NCBI RefSeq assembly: GCF_905187505.1
Contig: NZ_CAJJIC010000087.1
Coordinates: 1-10,086 of the forward strand
Length of the DNA stretch: 10,086 nucleotides
Origin: an uncultured Mailhella sp.
Lineage (GTDB): Bacteria > Desulfobacterota > Desulfovibrionia > Desulfovibrionales > Desulfovibrionaceae
Direction: 5' to 3'
Part shown: piece after piece, positions 1 through 6,525 of the stretch
How positions within the stretch are numbered: the first letter of the stretch is position 1
Layout: each line of letters starts with the position of its first letter
Program-made: the position numbers and the translations under genes
The notes under the pieces: model-generated
Told to the model about the DNA's origin: nothing
Database searches by the model: none
Seen by the model: only the letters and a program-made list of their open reading frames with translations

Positions 1-168
1 CCCTCCCCGCCCTTCTCTCCTCTGCCTTTTCTGTCCCCCCTGCCGTAGCTTCCCCCGCAGCGTCGTTCCCCCGCCCCGTCGTTCCCTCTCCGCCACGGCT
101 TCATCCCCGTCGTCTTTTCCTCTGCCCCTTCTCTTTTTCCTTCCGCCACGCCGCCCGGACGAAGGGAC
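1..168. other. Pyrimidine-rich non-coding stretch
   Basis: The plus strand is strongly biased to C and T: about 30 purines in the first 160 bases by my count. A short direct repeat, CGTCGTTCCC, lies at 61-70 and 77-86, with a weaker related stretch near 105. No convincing gene is seen on either strand. A frame open on plus to a stop near 194 and a minus frame from an ATG at 104 to the window edge both give low-complexity peptides. Confidence 0.5.
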
Positions 169-195
169 TTGCCCCATCTGCCGATTCTGTATAGT
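169..195 (+). promoter_or_regulatory. Candidate sigma70-type promoter for the AsmA operon
   Basis: A TTGCCC box at 169-174 and a TATAGT box at 190-195 (five of six matches to TATAAT) are separated by 15 bases, which is shorter than ideal. They lie about 30 bases before the AsmA start codon, where the sequence changes from pyrimidine-rich to mixed. This is a motif match only. Confidence 0.33.
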
Positions 196-227
196 GTAGA
201 CCAATAAACTGTTCGCCGGATGATCAG

Positions 228-2153
228 ATGCTGCGAAAAATATTCCTTGTTCTCGTTCTTCTCGTGCTTGTGGCCGGTGGCGGCCTCTTCGCGCTGGTGG
301 CCACAAACAGCGACATCATCATCGACAAGTTCAACGCCTATGTGGAAAACAGCACCGGCGCGCCCCTCGTGACGGAAAAGGCGCCCGAACTCACGCTCTT
401 CCCCAACCGCGGACTGGAACTTGCCGCCAGCTCCTGGAAAAGTCCCGACGGCTCGCTCGAGTTCAGCTTCAGCCGCGCCTCGGTCATGATTTCCTCCCAC
501 GCGCTTTTCACGGGCAAGTTCAGCATCAAGAACTTCTCCGTGGACGATCTCGATCTGACCATGCGGCTCAAGAAGCCCCTCATGGAGTATCTCGACGGCA
601 TTCCCGCCAGCGTGGAGCACCGGCGCGACTTCGACGATCTCATACAGACCATACTGCACGCGCTGCGCATCGCGCCCGACAACATCAGCATCAACCGTGG
701 CCGCGTCTGTCTCATCCAGCCCGACGGCTCCACGGTGGTCTTCTCTCCGGTCACGCTGAGCGCCACCAACGTGCATCCCGGCACGGCCACCAAGTTCAAT
801 CTGCAGACCGACATCGAAGCCTCCTCGCCCTTCTTCCACGCGGGAGTGGAGCTCAACTGTTCCGCCCTGCTCGACAAGAAGAAGGCCTCCTTCGCCATTG
901 AAAAGGCCATGCTCACCCCGGGCAACGGGGTGTCCTTCCGGGAGTATCTCAACCTTTCCGGCGAGCTCGACTACGATTTCGACAGCGACGCCCTCACCCT
1001 TTCCCAGCTGCGCTTCAAGGGGCCCGATCTCTCGGCCACGGCCTCGGGCAGCGTGGATTCCCTTGCGCGCATGTACAGCGATCCCGTGCGCGGGGACGCC
1101 TCGCTCAAGGTGGAAATCGAAGGCGATCCGCAACGCATAAGCGCCATCATCCATCATCCGCTGCCCTTTGCCGATCAGAGCATCTTCAGCGACTGCGCCT
1201 TCAGCGCGCAGATGCGCTGGTCCGGCGGAAAAATGACCATGACCGGCATTCAGGGCAAGGCCGACGATCTCACCTACAGCGGCAATCTCACCATTTCGCC
1301 GAATCCCTTCGTCATCACGGGGGATCTCAAGCTCGGCGATCTCGACATCGACGACTACCGCAGCAACTCGCCCTCAGACTCGCCCAAGAAGCTGGAGAAC
1401 CGCGACTTCACCCGCTGGCCCCGCGTGAATCTTCAGCTCGACGCCGATCACGTGCGCTGGAACCGCGTGCATCTGGAAAGCGTGCACACGCGCCTTGCCG
1501 GACAGAACGGCACCTATGAATTCAATCCGCTCTCCGGCATTCTGGCCGGCAGCCCGGTCACGGCGGCCATGAAGATGGTCATGCTGCCCACCACGCCGCT
1601 TTCGTCGAGGCTTTCCGCCAACTTCAGCGTGCCTCAGGCCAACCTTGACGATCTGTCCCGCGCCATTGCCGATCGACCTCTGCTTTCGGGCAGCGGTTCC
1701 ATCAACGCATCCGTCTCGTTCACCACGTCGCGGGGTCTGCCTTCGCTGAGCGGCAAGGGCAGTCTCACGTCCTCGCAGGTGGAAACGGCGTTCAGCATTC
1801 TGCCTTCCAGCATTCCGCTGGCGGGCAACCTGCTTTCCACCAACCGTTTCGACCGTCTGTTCCTCTCCTTTGCGGCGAAGAACGGTCAGGTCACGGTGGA
1901 CAGGCTCACGCTGGAGGCTCCCCGACTCTCGCTTTCCGGCTCGGGCGACGTGGACCTCGTGGCCAGGACGATAGACGCTTCCGGCTCCGTGCTCATGCCC
2001 GGCAGCGCCTCCCTGCCCGTGCGTCTCGAGGGCGATCTTGCCGCCCCCCGCTACTCGCTCGCCGGAGAAGATGCCAGACGCCCCCTATCCTCCAAGGACC
2101 TCGACCTCGACCTGCCCCGTCAGTTGCGTGATCTTCTGGGCAGGCAGCACTGA
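228..2153 (+). CDS. AsmA family envelope protein
   Basis: This 641-residue protein is probably a member of the AsmA/AsmA-like family: inner-membrane-anchored periplasmic proteins linked to outer-membrane assembly and lipid transport between the membranes. An N-terminal membrane anchor spans about residues 5-25 (LVLVLLVLVAGGGLFALVA). It is followed by the AsmA-like opening, in which a charged stretch leads to LTLFPNRGLEL and a run of amphipathic beta-strand sequence. The last ~200 residues resemble the AsmA C-terminal domain, with SLSGSGDVDLVARTIDASGSV and a final LPVRLEGDLAAPRYSL. The length fits the family. The ATG at 228 has a weak CCGGA 7 bases upstream and places the anchor right at the N-terminus. 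It is the first gene of a three-gene operon: the next start is 11 bases past its stop. The family call is firm; the exact role and any lipid substrate are not visible. Confidence 0.85.
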   Translation: MLRKIFLVLVLLVLVAGGGLFALVATNSDIIIDKFNAYVENSTGAPLVTEKAPELTLFPNRGLELAASSWKSPDGSLEFSFSRASVMISSHALFTGKFSIKNFSVDDLDLTMRLKKPLMEYLDGIPASVEHRRDFDDLIQTILHALRIAPDNISINRGRVCLIQPDGSTVVFSPVTLSATNVHPGTATKFNLQTDIEASSPFFHAGVELNCSALLDKKKASFAIEKAMLTPGNGVSFREYLNLSGELDYDFDSDALTLSQLRFKGPDLSATASGSVDSLARMYSDPVRGDASLKVEIEGDPQRISAIIHHPLPFADQSIFSDCAFSAQMRWSGGKMTMTGIQGKADDLTYSGNLTISPNPFVITGDLKLGDLDIDDYRSNSPSDSPKKLENRDFTRWPRVNLQLDADHVRWNRVHLESVHTRLAGQNGTYEFNPLSGILAGSPVTAAMKMVMLPTTPLSSRLSANFSVPQANLDDLSRAIADRPLLSGSGSINASVSFTTSRGLPSLSGKGSLTSSQVETAFSILPSSIPLAGNLLSTNRFDRLFLSFAAKNGQVTVDRLTLEAPRLSLSGSGDVDLVARTIDASGSVLMPGSASLPVRLEGDLAAPRYSLAGEDARRPLSSKDLDLDLPRQLRDLLGRQH

Positions 2154-2164
2154 CAGGAGAAACC

Positions 2165-2605
2165 ATGGCCCAGACTTCCCCCGGAAAAGGCGCAGGCAGA
2201 CGCGCCGCGGAACTGTTTTCGGCCGCGGGCGGCGGCAACGGCATGCGGCCCGAACGCAGCAACGTGATCAAGCGTCTCATGCACGGCGAATTTTCGCTCA
2301 CCATCACCTTCTGGACGTTCTGCGTGTCCATTCCGCTCGTGGGACATCTTCTGTTCAGCCGCATCGTGTATCCCGCGCTTGATCCGCATACCTGGTACGG
2401 CTCCACGGCGTTTCTCGCGTGGCCTCTTCTCTCGCTGCTCTACGGAGCGGTGGCCGCGCTCGGTCTGTGGCGCAGCCGCACGGGCTTTCGCGGCAATCCT
2501 CTGTGGCGAAGCCTGGCCGGTCCTGCGGCCGTGCTTCTTGCCGCGGGCTTTGCGCTCTACGCCGTCATGATGGCCGCCTCGTGGTTCATGCTCATTTCCG
2601 CCTAG
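2165..2605 (+). CDS. Small inner-membrane protein, three predicted helices
   Basis: This 146-residue protein belongs to no family I recognise. A basic, glycine-rich N-terminus of about 40 residues (KGAGRRAAELF...RPERSNVIKRLM) is probably cytoplasmic. Three hydrophobic segments follow at about 43-66, 79-102 and 117-144, with a basic loop (WRSRTGFRGNPLWRS) between the second and third, so it is most likely an integral inner-membrane protein. The ATG at 2165 has a good ribosome binding site, AGGAGA at 2155-2160, which overlaps the end of the AsmA gene. The gap of 11 bases to AsmA and 9 bases to the YbaK-like gene implies co-transcription. An accessory role in the envelope alongside AsmA is possible but is only an inference from position. 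Confidence 0.8.
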   Translation: MAQTSPGKGAGRRAAELFSAAGGGNGMRPERSNVIKRLMHGEFSLTITFWTFCVSIPLVGHLLFSRIVYPALDPHTWYGSTAFLAWPLLSLLYGAVAALGLWRSRTGFRGNPLWRSLAGPAAVLLAAGFALYAVMMAASWFMLISA

Positions 2606-2614
2606 GGAGCCGCC

Positions 2615-3088
2615 ATGTCTCTGGAAAAAGCAAAGGCGCATCTCAGGCGCTGGAACAAGGACAAGGACGTTCAGGAACACGAACACTCCAGCGCCACCGT
2701 GGAACTGGCCGCAGAAGCGCTCGGCACGGAACCCGGCCGCATAGCGAAGACGCTTTCCTTTCTGAACGGCGAACGGACCATACTTCTCCTTGCCGCGGGC
2801 GACGCCCGTGTGGACAGCTCGCGGTTCAAGAAGGCCTTCGGCGTGAAGAAGGTGAAGATGGTGCCCGCCGAAGAGGTGGAGGCCCGCACGGGTCATGCCG
2901 TGGGCGGCGTGTGTCCCTTCGGCGTGCCGGACGGCGCGGACGTGTACCTCGACGTTTCGCTGCGCCGCTTTGAAAGCGTGTTTCCCGCCTGCGGCAGCGC
3001 CAACAGCAGCATAGAGCTCACGCTGCCGGAACTCGAAGAATGTTCCGGTTCGCAGGGCTGGGTGGACGTGTGCCGGGACTGGCACTAA
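2615..3088 (+). CDS. YbaK/EbsC (ProX-like) aminoacyl-tRNA deacylase family protein
   Basis: This 157-residue protein has the YbaK/ProX fold signature. Family members hydrolyse mischarged aminoacyl-tRNAs in trans, for example Cys-tRNA(Pro) or Ala-tRNA(Pro). The family lysine appears as K45 in RIAKTLSF, the conserved loop as GGVCPFG at 97-103, followed by YLDVSL near 111-116 and a CGSANSSIEL segment at 126-135. Length and motif order match a stand-alone single-domain member. The substrate cannot be read from sequence; the C in GGVCPFG varies in the family and does not decide it. The start at 2615 follows a GGGAG ribosome binding site at 2605-2609 that overlaps the stop of the preceding gene. 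It is the third and last gene of the AsmA operon. A new promoter begins 25 bases after its stop, so it probably marks the end of the unit although no clear intrinsic terminator follows. Confidence 0.88.
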   Translation: MSLEKAKAHLRRWNKDKDVQEHEHSSATVELAAEALGTEPGRIAKTLSFLNGERTILLLAAGDARVDSSRFKKAFGVKKVKMVPAEEVEARTGHAVGGVCPFGVPDGADVYLDVSLRRFESVFPACGSANSSIELTLPELEECSGSQGWVDVCRDWH

Positions 3089-3113
3089 TTTCCTTCTTTG
3101 CCTTTTGCAGCCC

Positions 3114-3141
3114 TTGACAAAGCGTGGGAAGAAGTCATAGT
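3114..3141 (+). promoter_or_regulatory. Strong candidate sigma70-type promoter for the small secreted protein and secD
   Basis: A perfect TTGACA lies at 3114-3119 and CATAGT (four of six to TATAAT) at 3136-3141, with a 16-base spacer. Transcription would start near 3148, giving a leader of about 20 bases before the ATG at 3167. It sits in the 78-base gap after the YbaK-like gene, so it separates the AsmA operon from the next unit. I see no comparable promoter between 3581 and 3787, which fits secD being read from here. Confidence 0.6.
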
Positions 3142-3166
3142 CAAACTAACGACGAAAGGCTGAAAC

Positions 3167-3580
3167 ATGATGAAAGGCGCGACGGAAAGATTTTCTATCG
3201 GCATCAGGCTCATGCTCCTGATGATCTGTTGCGTCCTCATCATGCCCATGAAGGGGCAGGCTGACGAGCACCAGGAGATGGACAGCTTCCGCATGTCCAC
3301 GCTCACGCTCGCCATCAGCGGCATCAGCAATCCCGTATCCCAGCTCAAGACCTTTGCCGATTCCGACGGAACGCCTCTGCGCTCTCCGGGCAAACGACAG
3401 ACGAACGCCTCTTCCGGACCCGACGGCGGCGTCTCGCCCGCGGCGCTTCCTTCCGTGCCTCCCCTGCCCGACTTTTTCCTCTGCGCTCAGGAACACTTTG
3501 AAGTGCGCGCCTGTCCGCCGGAAAGTCACGGGCTCATTCACTGGTTCTCCCTCGCCCCTCCCTCCGCGTCGAACGTCTAG
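3167..3580 (+). CDS. Small signal-peptide protein upstream of secD; candidate secretion-monitor (arrest) peptide
   Basis: This 137-residue protein has no family I recognise. It opens with a signal peptide: basic n-region, hydrophobic core about 13-26 (RLMLLMICCVLIM), and a likely signal peptidase site after GQA at about residue 32. The predicted mature part is short, proline-rich in its second half and has two cysteines (C106, C116). It ends HWFSLAPPSASNV, with A-P-P at 130-132, six residues before the end. The ATG at 3167 has AAAGG at 3155-3159. The gene is followed by secD with a 207-base structured leader. A short exported protein directly before a Sec gene is the arrangement of SecM (before secA) and VemP (before secDF2 in Vibrio), whose nascent chains stall the ribosome unless pulled by the Sec machinery. 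Some other arrest peptides stall at RAPP or RAPG; here the triplet is preceded by leucine rather than arginine, so stalling is inference. It could instead be an ordinary periplasmic protein of unknown role. Confidence 0.72.
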   Translation: MMKGATERFSIGIRLMLLMICCVLIMPMKGQADEHQEMDSFRMSTLTLAISGISNPVSQLKTFADSDGTPLRSPGKRQTNASSGPDGGVSPAALPSVPPLPDFFLCAQEHFEVRACPPESHGLIHWFSLAPPSASNV

Positions 3581-3796
3581 TCACGGCTTGAGTCCCTGTT
3601 CCGTCCCCGCGACGAAGAACAGGCATTCTGTGTGCACTTTACGTTTCGAGCGTTCCATTCCGGTCTTTTCCTTCCGAACGGCGTAGTCATTGCGTCCGCA
3701 GTTCCGGTCGCCGCATCGTGCGCGACCGCGTTCCCTGCGCGACGACGACAGGCGCCCTGCCGCCGGAACGCTCCGCGAGGATTTCTCATGCGTTCC
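3565..3796 (+). promoter_or_regulatory. Candidate translational switch in the secD leader
   Basis: Three pairings in the transcript compete. (A) The last codons of the small protein, 3565-3576, can pair with 3641-3652 (11 base pairs, one single-base bulge on each side). (B) GAGCGTTCC at 3648-3656 is a perfect 9-base complement of GGAACGCTC at 3765-3773. (C) GGAACGC at 3765-3771 is also a perfect 7-base complement of GCGTTCC at 3790-3796, which includes the G of the secD start codon. In C the ribosome binding site GAGGA (3777-3781) is enclosed, with GAG 3777-3779 able to pair with CTC 3785-3787. A and B exclude each other, as do B and C. A ribosome paused on the APP codons (3554-3562) would cover about to 3572 and disrupt A, favouring B and freeing the secD start. 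The complementarities are seen directly; the mechanism is inferred. Confidence 0.5.
3595..3623 (+). other. Hairpin just after the small secreted-protein gene
   Basis: CCTGTTC at 3595-3601 pairs perfectly with GAACAGG at 3617-3623, continued by CGTC 3602-3605 with GACG 3611-3614 across an AA bulge; the loop is CCCGC. It begins 15 bases after the stop codon. The following bases (CATTCTGTGTGCACTTT) are only moderately T-rich, so it is a poor intrinsic terminator and more likely a structural element inside the secD leader. Confidence 0.55.
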
Positions 3797-3802
3797 CTGC
3801 GC
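3728..3802 (+). repeat. 13-base direct repeat flanking the secD ribosome binding site
   Basis: GCGTTCCCTGCGC occurs at 3728-3740 and again at 3790-3802, the second copy starting on the G of the secD ATG. The shorter core GCGTTCC occurs a third time at 3650-3656. The single GGAACGC at 3765-3771 can pair with any of the three, so the repeat is relevant to leader folding. Confidence 0.65.
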
Positions 3803-5431
3803 TGGCGCTCATGCGTCACGGTGCTGGTGGCTCTGGCATGCGCCGCCTGCATATCCGTCAATTTCGTTTCTCTGCCGCGCTTTGCCGAAGCGTGGCTGCC
3901 CAATCCCATACGCCTCGGGCTCGACCTGCGCGGAGGCATCAACCTCACGCTCGGCGCCGACATAGATCAGGCCGTTTCCCAATCTTTGTCCCTTATGGGG
4001 CAGGATATCCGTTCCAGCGCCAACGATGCGGGAATAAGGACCCGCCTCCTCCGTCATGCCGACGGTCGAACGCTGGAATTCGTGCCGCTCAAACACGAGG
4101 GAATCGAACAACTCTCCAACCTGCTGCGCGACCGATTCGGACAGATGGCAGTCGGTTCTGTCATCTCGTCCGGATCCGGGGAAAAACTCCTTGTTTCCTT
4201 CCGCCCCGAATGGGAAAAACAGCTCCGCGAACGCATCATGGAACAGACCATACGCACGCTTCGCGGCCGCATCGACGCCTTCGGCGTGGCGGAGCCCGAC
4301 ATCCGCCGCCAGGGCGACGATCAGATTCAGATCCAGCTTCCCGGCGTCACCGACACGGGCCGCGCCCTCCAGCTCATAGGACGCACGGCCCAGCTCACCT
4401 TCCACCGCGTGCGGCGCGACGTTTCCGCCACGGGCGTTCTGCCTCCCGGCGCGGCGTGGTATCCGCTGGCCCAGGGCACGCGCGCGTGGACGAGCGCCTC
4501 GCGCACGGATCTTTCCGGCGGTCTGGTGCTCGACAGGGAACCGCTGCTTTCCGGTCAGGACATCGTCGACGCGCGTCCCGCCTTCGACGAACGCAATCAG
4601 CCGTGCGTGGCCATACAGTTCAGCACGCGCGGCGCGGATCAGTTCGAGCGCGTGACGGAAGAGCTCATCCATCAGCAGTTCGCCATCGTGCTTGACGGCG
4701 TAGTGCAGAGCGCGCCCGTCATCCAGCAGAAGATAAGCGGCGGCAAGGCCAGCATCACGGGTTCGTTCACCACGGAAGAAGCGCAGGATCTGGCCGTGGT
4801 GCTGCGTTCCGGCTCGCTGCCGGCCAAGGTTTCCGTGCAGGAGGAACGCACCGTGGGCCCGTCGCTCGGCGCGGATTCCATACGCGCGGGCCTCGTGGCC
4901 GGCGCGGTGGGTTCTCTGGGCGTCATGGTGGTCATGCAGGTGTGCTACGGCATGGCCGGGCTTCTTGCCAACGTCATGCTGGTGTTCACCATAAGCCTGC
5001 TCTTTGCCGGACTCGGTCTGTTCGGCGCCACGCTCACTCTGCCGGGCATTGCGGGCGTGGTGCTCACCATCGGCATGTCCGTGGACGCCAACGTGCTCAT
5101 CTTCGAGCGCATACGCGAAGAAATAGGCCGTGGGCTCTCCATGAGCCGGGCCGTCGCCGCGGGCTTTCGCGAGGCGCAGAGCTCCATTCTCGATTCCAAT
5201 CTCACCACGCTGCTGACGGCCGCCGTGCTCTATCAGTTCGGCACCGGGCCCATCCGCGGCTTTGCCGTCACGCTGGCGCTCGGCATTCTGGCTTCCATGT
5301 TCACGGCCATTTTCGTGTCCCGCCTTCTCTTTGAAATGTGGGTGCAGAAAAACGGCGCGACGAACTGCGGCCTTGCACCCCATGTCTCCGGGTCCGCACG
5401 CCGGCCCCGGCCCCCGCATCCTCAAGGTTGA
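3788..5431 (+). CDS. secD: Protein translocase subunit SecD
   Basis: SecD is the proton-driven accessory subunit that, with SecF, pulls exported chains through SecYEG from the periplasmic side. This 547-residue version has a first membrane segment at about 8-29, LGLDLRGGINLTL at 43-55, the P1 region with QIQLPGVTD and LIGRTAQLTF (181-205), then FAIVLDGVVQSAPVI and the GSFTTEEAQDLAVVLRSGSLPA stretch. RTVGPSLGADSI leads into a five-helix C-terminal membrane domain containing TLTLPGIAGVVLTIGMSVDANVLIFERIREE (D433 being the conserved transmembrane aspartate), DSNLTTLLTA and the final GFAVTLALGILASMFTAIFVSRLLF. All expected motifs are intact. The ATG at 3788 is chosen because GAGGA lies 6 bases upstream and MRSLRWR matches family N-termini; an in-frame GTG at 3632 would add 52 unlike residues. 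Oddities: neither yajC nor secF adjoins it, and a ~27-residue polar tail (RRPRPPHPQG) follows the last helix. Confidence 0.93.
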   Translation: MRSLRWRSCVTVLVALACAACISVNFVSLPRFAEAWLPNPIRLGLDLRGGINLTLGADIDQAVSQSLSLMGQDIRSSANDAGIRTRLLRHADGRTLEFVPLKHEGIEQLSNLLRDRFGQMAVGSVISSGSGEKLLVSFRPEWEKQLRERIMEQTIRTLRGRIDAFGVAEPDIRRQGDDQIQIQLPGVTDTGRALQLIGRTAQLTFHRVRRDVSATGVLPPGAAWYPLAQGTRAWTSASRTDLSGGLVLDREPLLSGQDIVDARPAFDERNQPCVAIQFSTRGADQFERVTEELIHQQFAIVLDGVVQSAPVIQQKISGGKASITGSFTTEEAQDLAVVLRSGSLPAKVSVQEERTVGPSLGADSIRAGLVAGAVGSLGVMVVMQVCYGMAGLLANVMLVFTISLLFAGLGLFGATLTLPGIAGVVLTIGMSVDANVLIFERIREEIGRGLSMSRAVAAGFREAQSSILDSNLTTLLTAAVLYQFGTGPIRGFAVTLALGILASMFTAIFVSRLLFEMWVQKNGATNCGLAPHVSGSARRPRPPHPQG

Positions 5432-5440
5432 AGGATGCGG
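5414..5440 (+). other. Hairpin overlapping the secD stop codon
   Basis: CCGCATCC at 5414-5421 pairs with GGATGCGG at 5433-5440, continued by TCAA/TTGA with one bulged A. The secD TGA (5429-5431) is inside. The right arm can alternatively pair with a second copy of CCGCATC at 5442-5448, though with only about five pairs because of the small loop. No T-run follows, so it is not a standard terminator. Confidence 0.55.
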
Positions 5441-5447
5441 CCCGCAT

Positions 5448-5482
5448 CGGGCGATCCGGGTTTCTCTCCACCGGATCGCCCG
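5448..5482. other. 12-base inverted repeat between secD and the mucR-like gene
   Basis: CGGGCGATCCGG at 5448-5459 is perfectly complementary to CCGGATCGCCCG at 5471-5482, with an 11-base loop. There is no T-run on either strand. It could be an RNA stability or processing element of a secD-mucR transcript, or a protein binding site in front of the regulator gene; nothing in the sequence decides this. Confidence 0.6.
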
Positions 5483-5549
5483 CACGAACACTCCGGACGC
5501 CCCCGAAAGCGCCCTCTTTCCCATGTCAACCCTCTGGAGGAACAACATC

Positions 5550-5948
5550 ATGGATGATTATCTGAAACAGGCCATCGAACTCGTCAAGGCACAGTCTTCC
5601 GTGCGCGTCATGCAGGAAGAAGAAATGGTGGCCATGATTCGTACGCTGGCCTCCAGCCTGAAAGATCTGGAATCGGGCGTTCACGCCGAAGAAGAGGAAG
5701 AAGCGCCCATGCCTTCCCCCTCCAGATCCATCAGGGAAAAAAGCATCACCTGTCTGGAATGCGGCAAGTCCTTCAAGCTCATCACCAGAAAGCACCTGGC
5801 CAAGCACGGCCTCGATGCCGATTCCTACCGCAGGAAATGGGGCATCAAGAGCGACGCGCCCCTGGTGTGCAAGAGCATACAGCGCGTGCGCCGCAAGAAG
5901 ATGAAGGACATGCGCCTCTGGGAAAAGCGTCACGCCTCCGAAGACTGA
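5550..5948 (+). CDS. MucR/Ros family zinc-finger transcriptional regulator
   Basis: This 132-residue DNA-binding protein belongs to the MucR/Ros family, prokaryotic zinc-finger regulators that often control exopolysaccharide, motility and host-interaction genes by binding AT-rich DNA. An N-terminal helical region (MDDYLKQAIELVKAQSSVRVMQEEEMVAMIRTLASSL) would serve oligomerisation. An acidic linker follows (EEEEEAP, ~47-53), then the zinc site CLECGKSFKLITRKHLAKHGL with likely ligands C68, C71, H82 and H86. The trailing DADSYRRKWGIKSDAPLVCKSIQRVRRKKMKDMRLWEKR is highly basic. This is the form familiar from Desulfovibrionales. The start at 5550 is set by GGAGG at 5536-5540; an in-frame ATG at 5523 lies before that site and is less likely. 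It lies 118 bases after secD and I see no clear promoter of its own. The AT-rich segment of the RTX gene in this window would be a natural kind of target, but that is speculation. Confidence 0.92.
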   Translation: MDDYLKQAIELVKAQSSVRVMQEEEMVAMIRTLASSLKDLESGVHAEEEEEAPMPSPSRSIREKSITCLECGKSFKLITRKHLAKHGLDADSYRRKWGIKSDAPLVCKSIQRVRRKKMKDMRLWEKRHASED

Positions 5949-6176
5949 GCCTGCCCGTCAGCCGCCGGGGACTGCCGGAAAAGGCGTTTCTCCGAGTCCC
6001 GTTTCCGCCCGCTCTGACGGGCCTGCGGAAACGTCCTCGTTTCATGCGCCCGCCGCTGCGGAGCCGCGACTTTCCAACGCGTTCCCGCCGCGCTCCGAGG
6101 AGGAGCTCCTATCTTCCGAGGGCCGCCGAACCTGCCGGGCTGCCGTGACCTGCCGGACTGCGACGGAGGTCCGTCC

Positions 6177-6197
6177 GGCGGAGGCCTCCGCCTTTTC
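6177..6197 (+). terminator. Candidate intrinsic terminator downstream of the mucR-like gene
   Basis: GGCGGAGG at 6177-6184 is directly followed by its perfect complement CCTCCGCC at 6185-6192 and then TTTTC. As RNA it would form a six-pair stem with a GGCC loop. The T-run is short, so termination may be partial. It lies about 230 bases after the mucR-like stop codon. Confidence 0.45.
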
Positions 6198-6525
6198 CCG
6201 CAGGAAAGAAGTCCGCCCGGGCTCTTCCACGCATCCCTCACGCGAAGCCCGAGCGCCGGCCCTGCCCGTCCCTTTCTCAGAAGCCACGGACGAAAAAGGT
6301 TCGGAACGTTCCGTCTGCAACCGGCCCCGACCGGCCTGCCGTCGGAGGACGGCGTCTGTCCCCGTCGCCCGGTCATCGACGCGGAAACACGCGGCCCCTT
6401 CTTTCGGATGCCGTCATGCCGCGACAGCACGACGTGCGTATCATGCGCGGCCGGAATCGGTTCTCCGCATGAACGGGAACCGGGCCGCAGCGCTTTCTTT
6501 GCAGAACGGACATGATGAGACATTT

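Noticed and set aside
1..104. Minus-strand frame from an ATG at 104 to the window edge
   Set aside because: It encodes only a glycine/arginine/lysine-rich run created by the polypyrimidine tract, with a poor ribosome binding site; it cannot be judged without sequence beyond the edge.
2120..3085. 321-codon open frame on the minus strand
   Set aside because: It is antisense to the small membrane protein and YbaK-like genes, both of which have ribosome binding sites; its product is low-complexity.
3632..3787. Upstream GTG start for secD adding 52 residues
   Set aside because: The added sequence is unlike SecD N-termini, and the ATG at 3788 has a proper ribosome binding site and a family-like MRSLRWR start.
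5262..5549. Longer N-terminus for the mucR-like protein
   Set aside because: The frame runs back into secD; GGAGG at 5536-5540 points to the ATG at 5550, and the family begins at about this point.
3809..5551. 580-codon open frame on the minus strand
   Set aside because: It is antisense to secD, which has every family motif. Its product is histidine/arginine/glycine-rich with no domain, a typical mirror frame in GC-rich DNA.
6201..6230. Short resemblance to the conserved 5' region of RNase P RNA (GGAAAG followed by GTCC and CGGGCTC)
   Set aside because: The spacing is wrong and I find none of the other conserved RNase P RNA blocks downstream.
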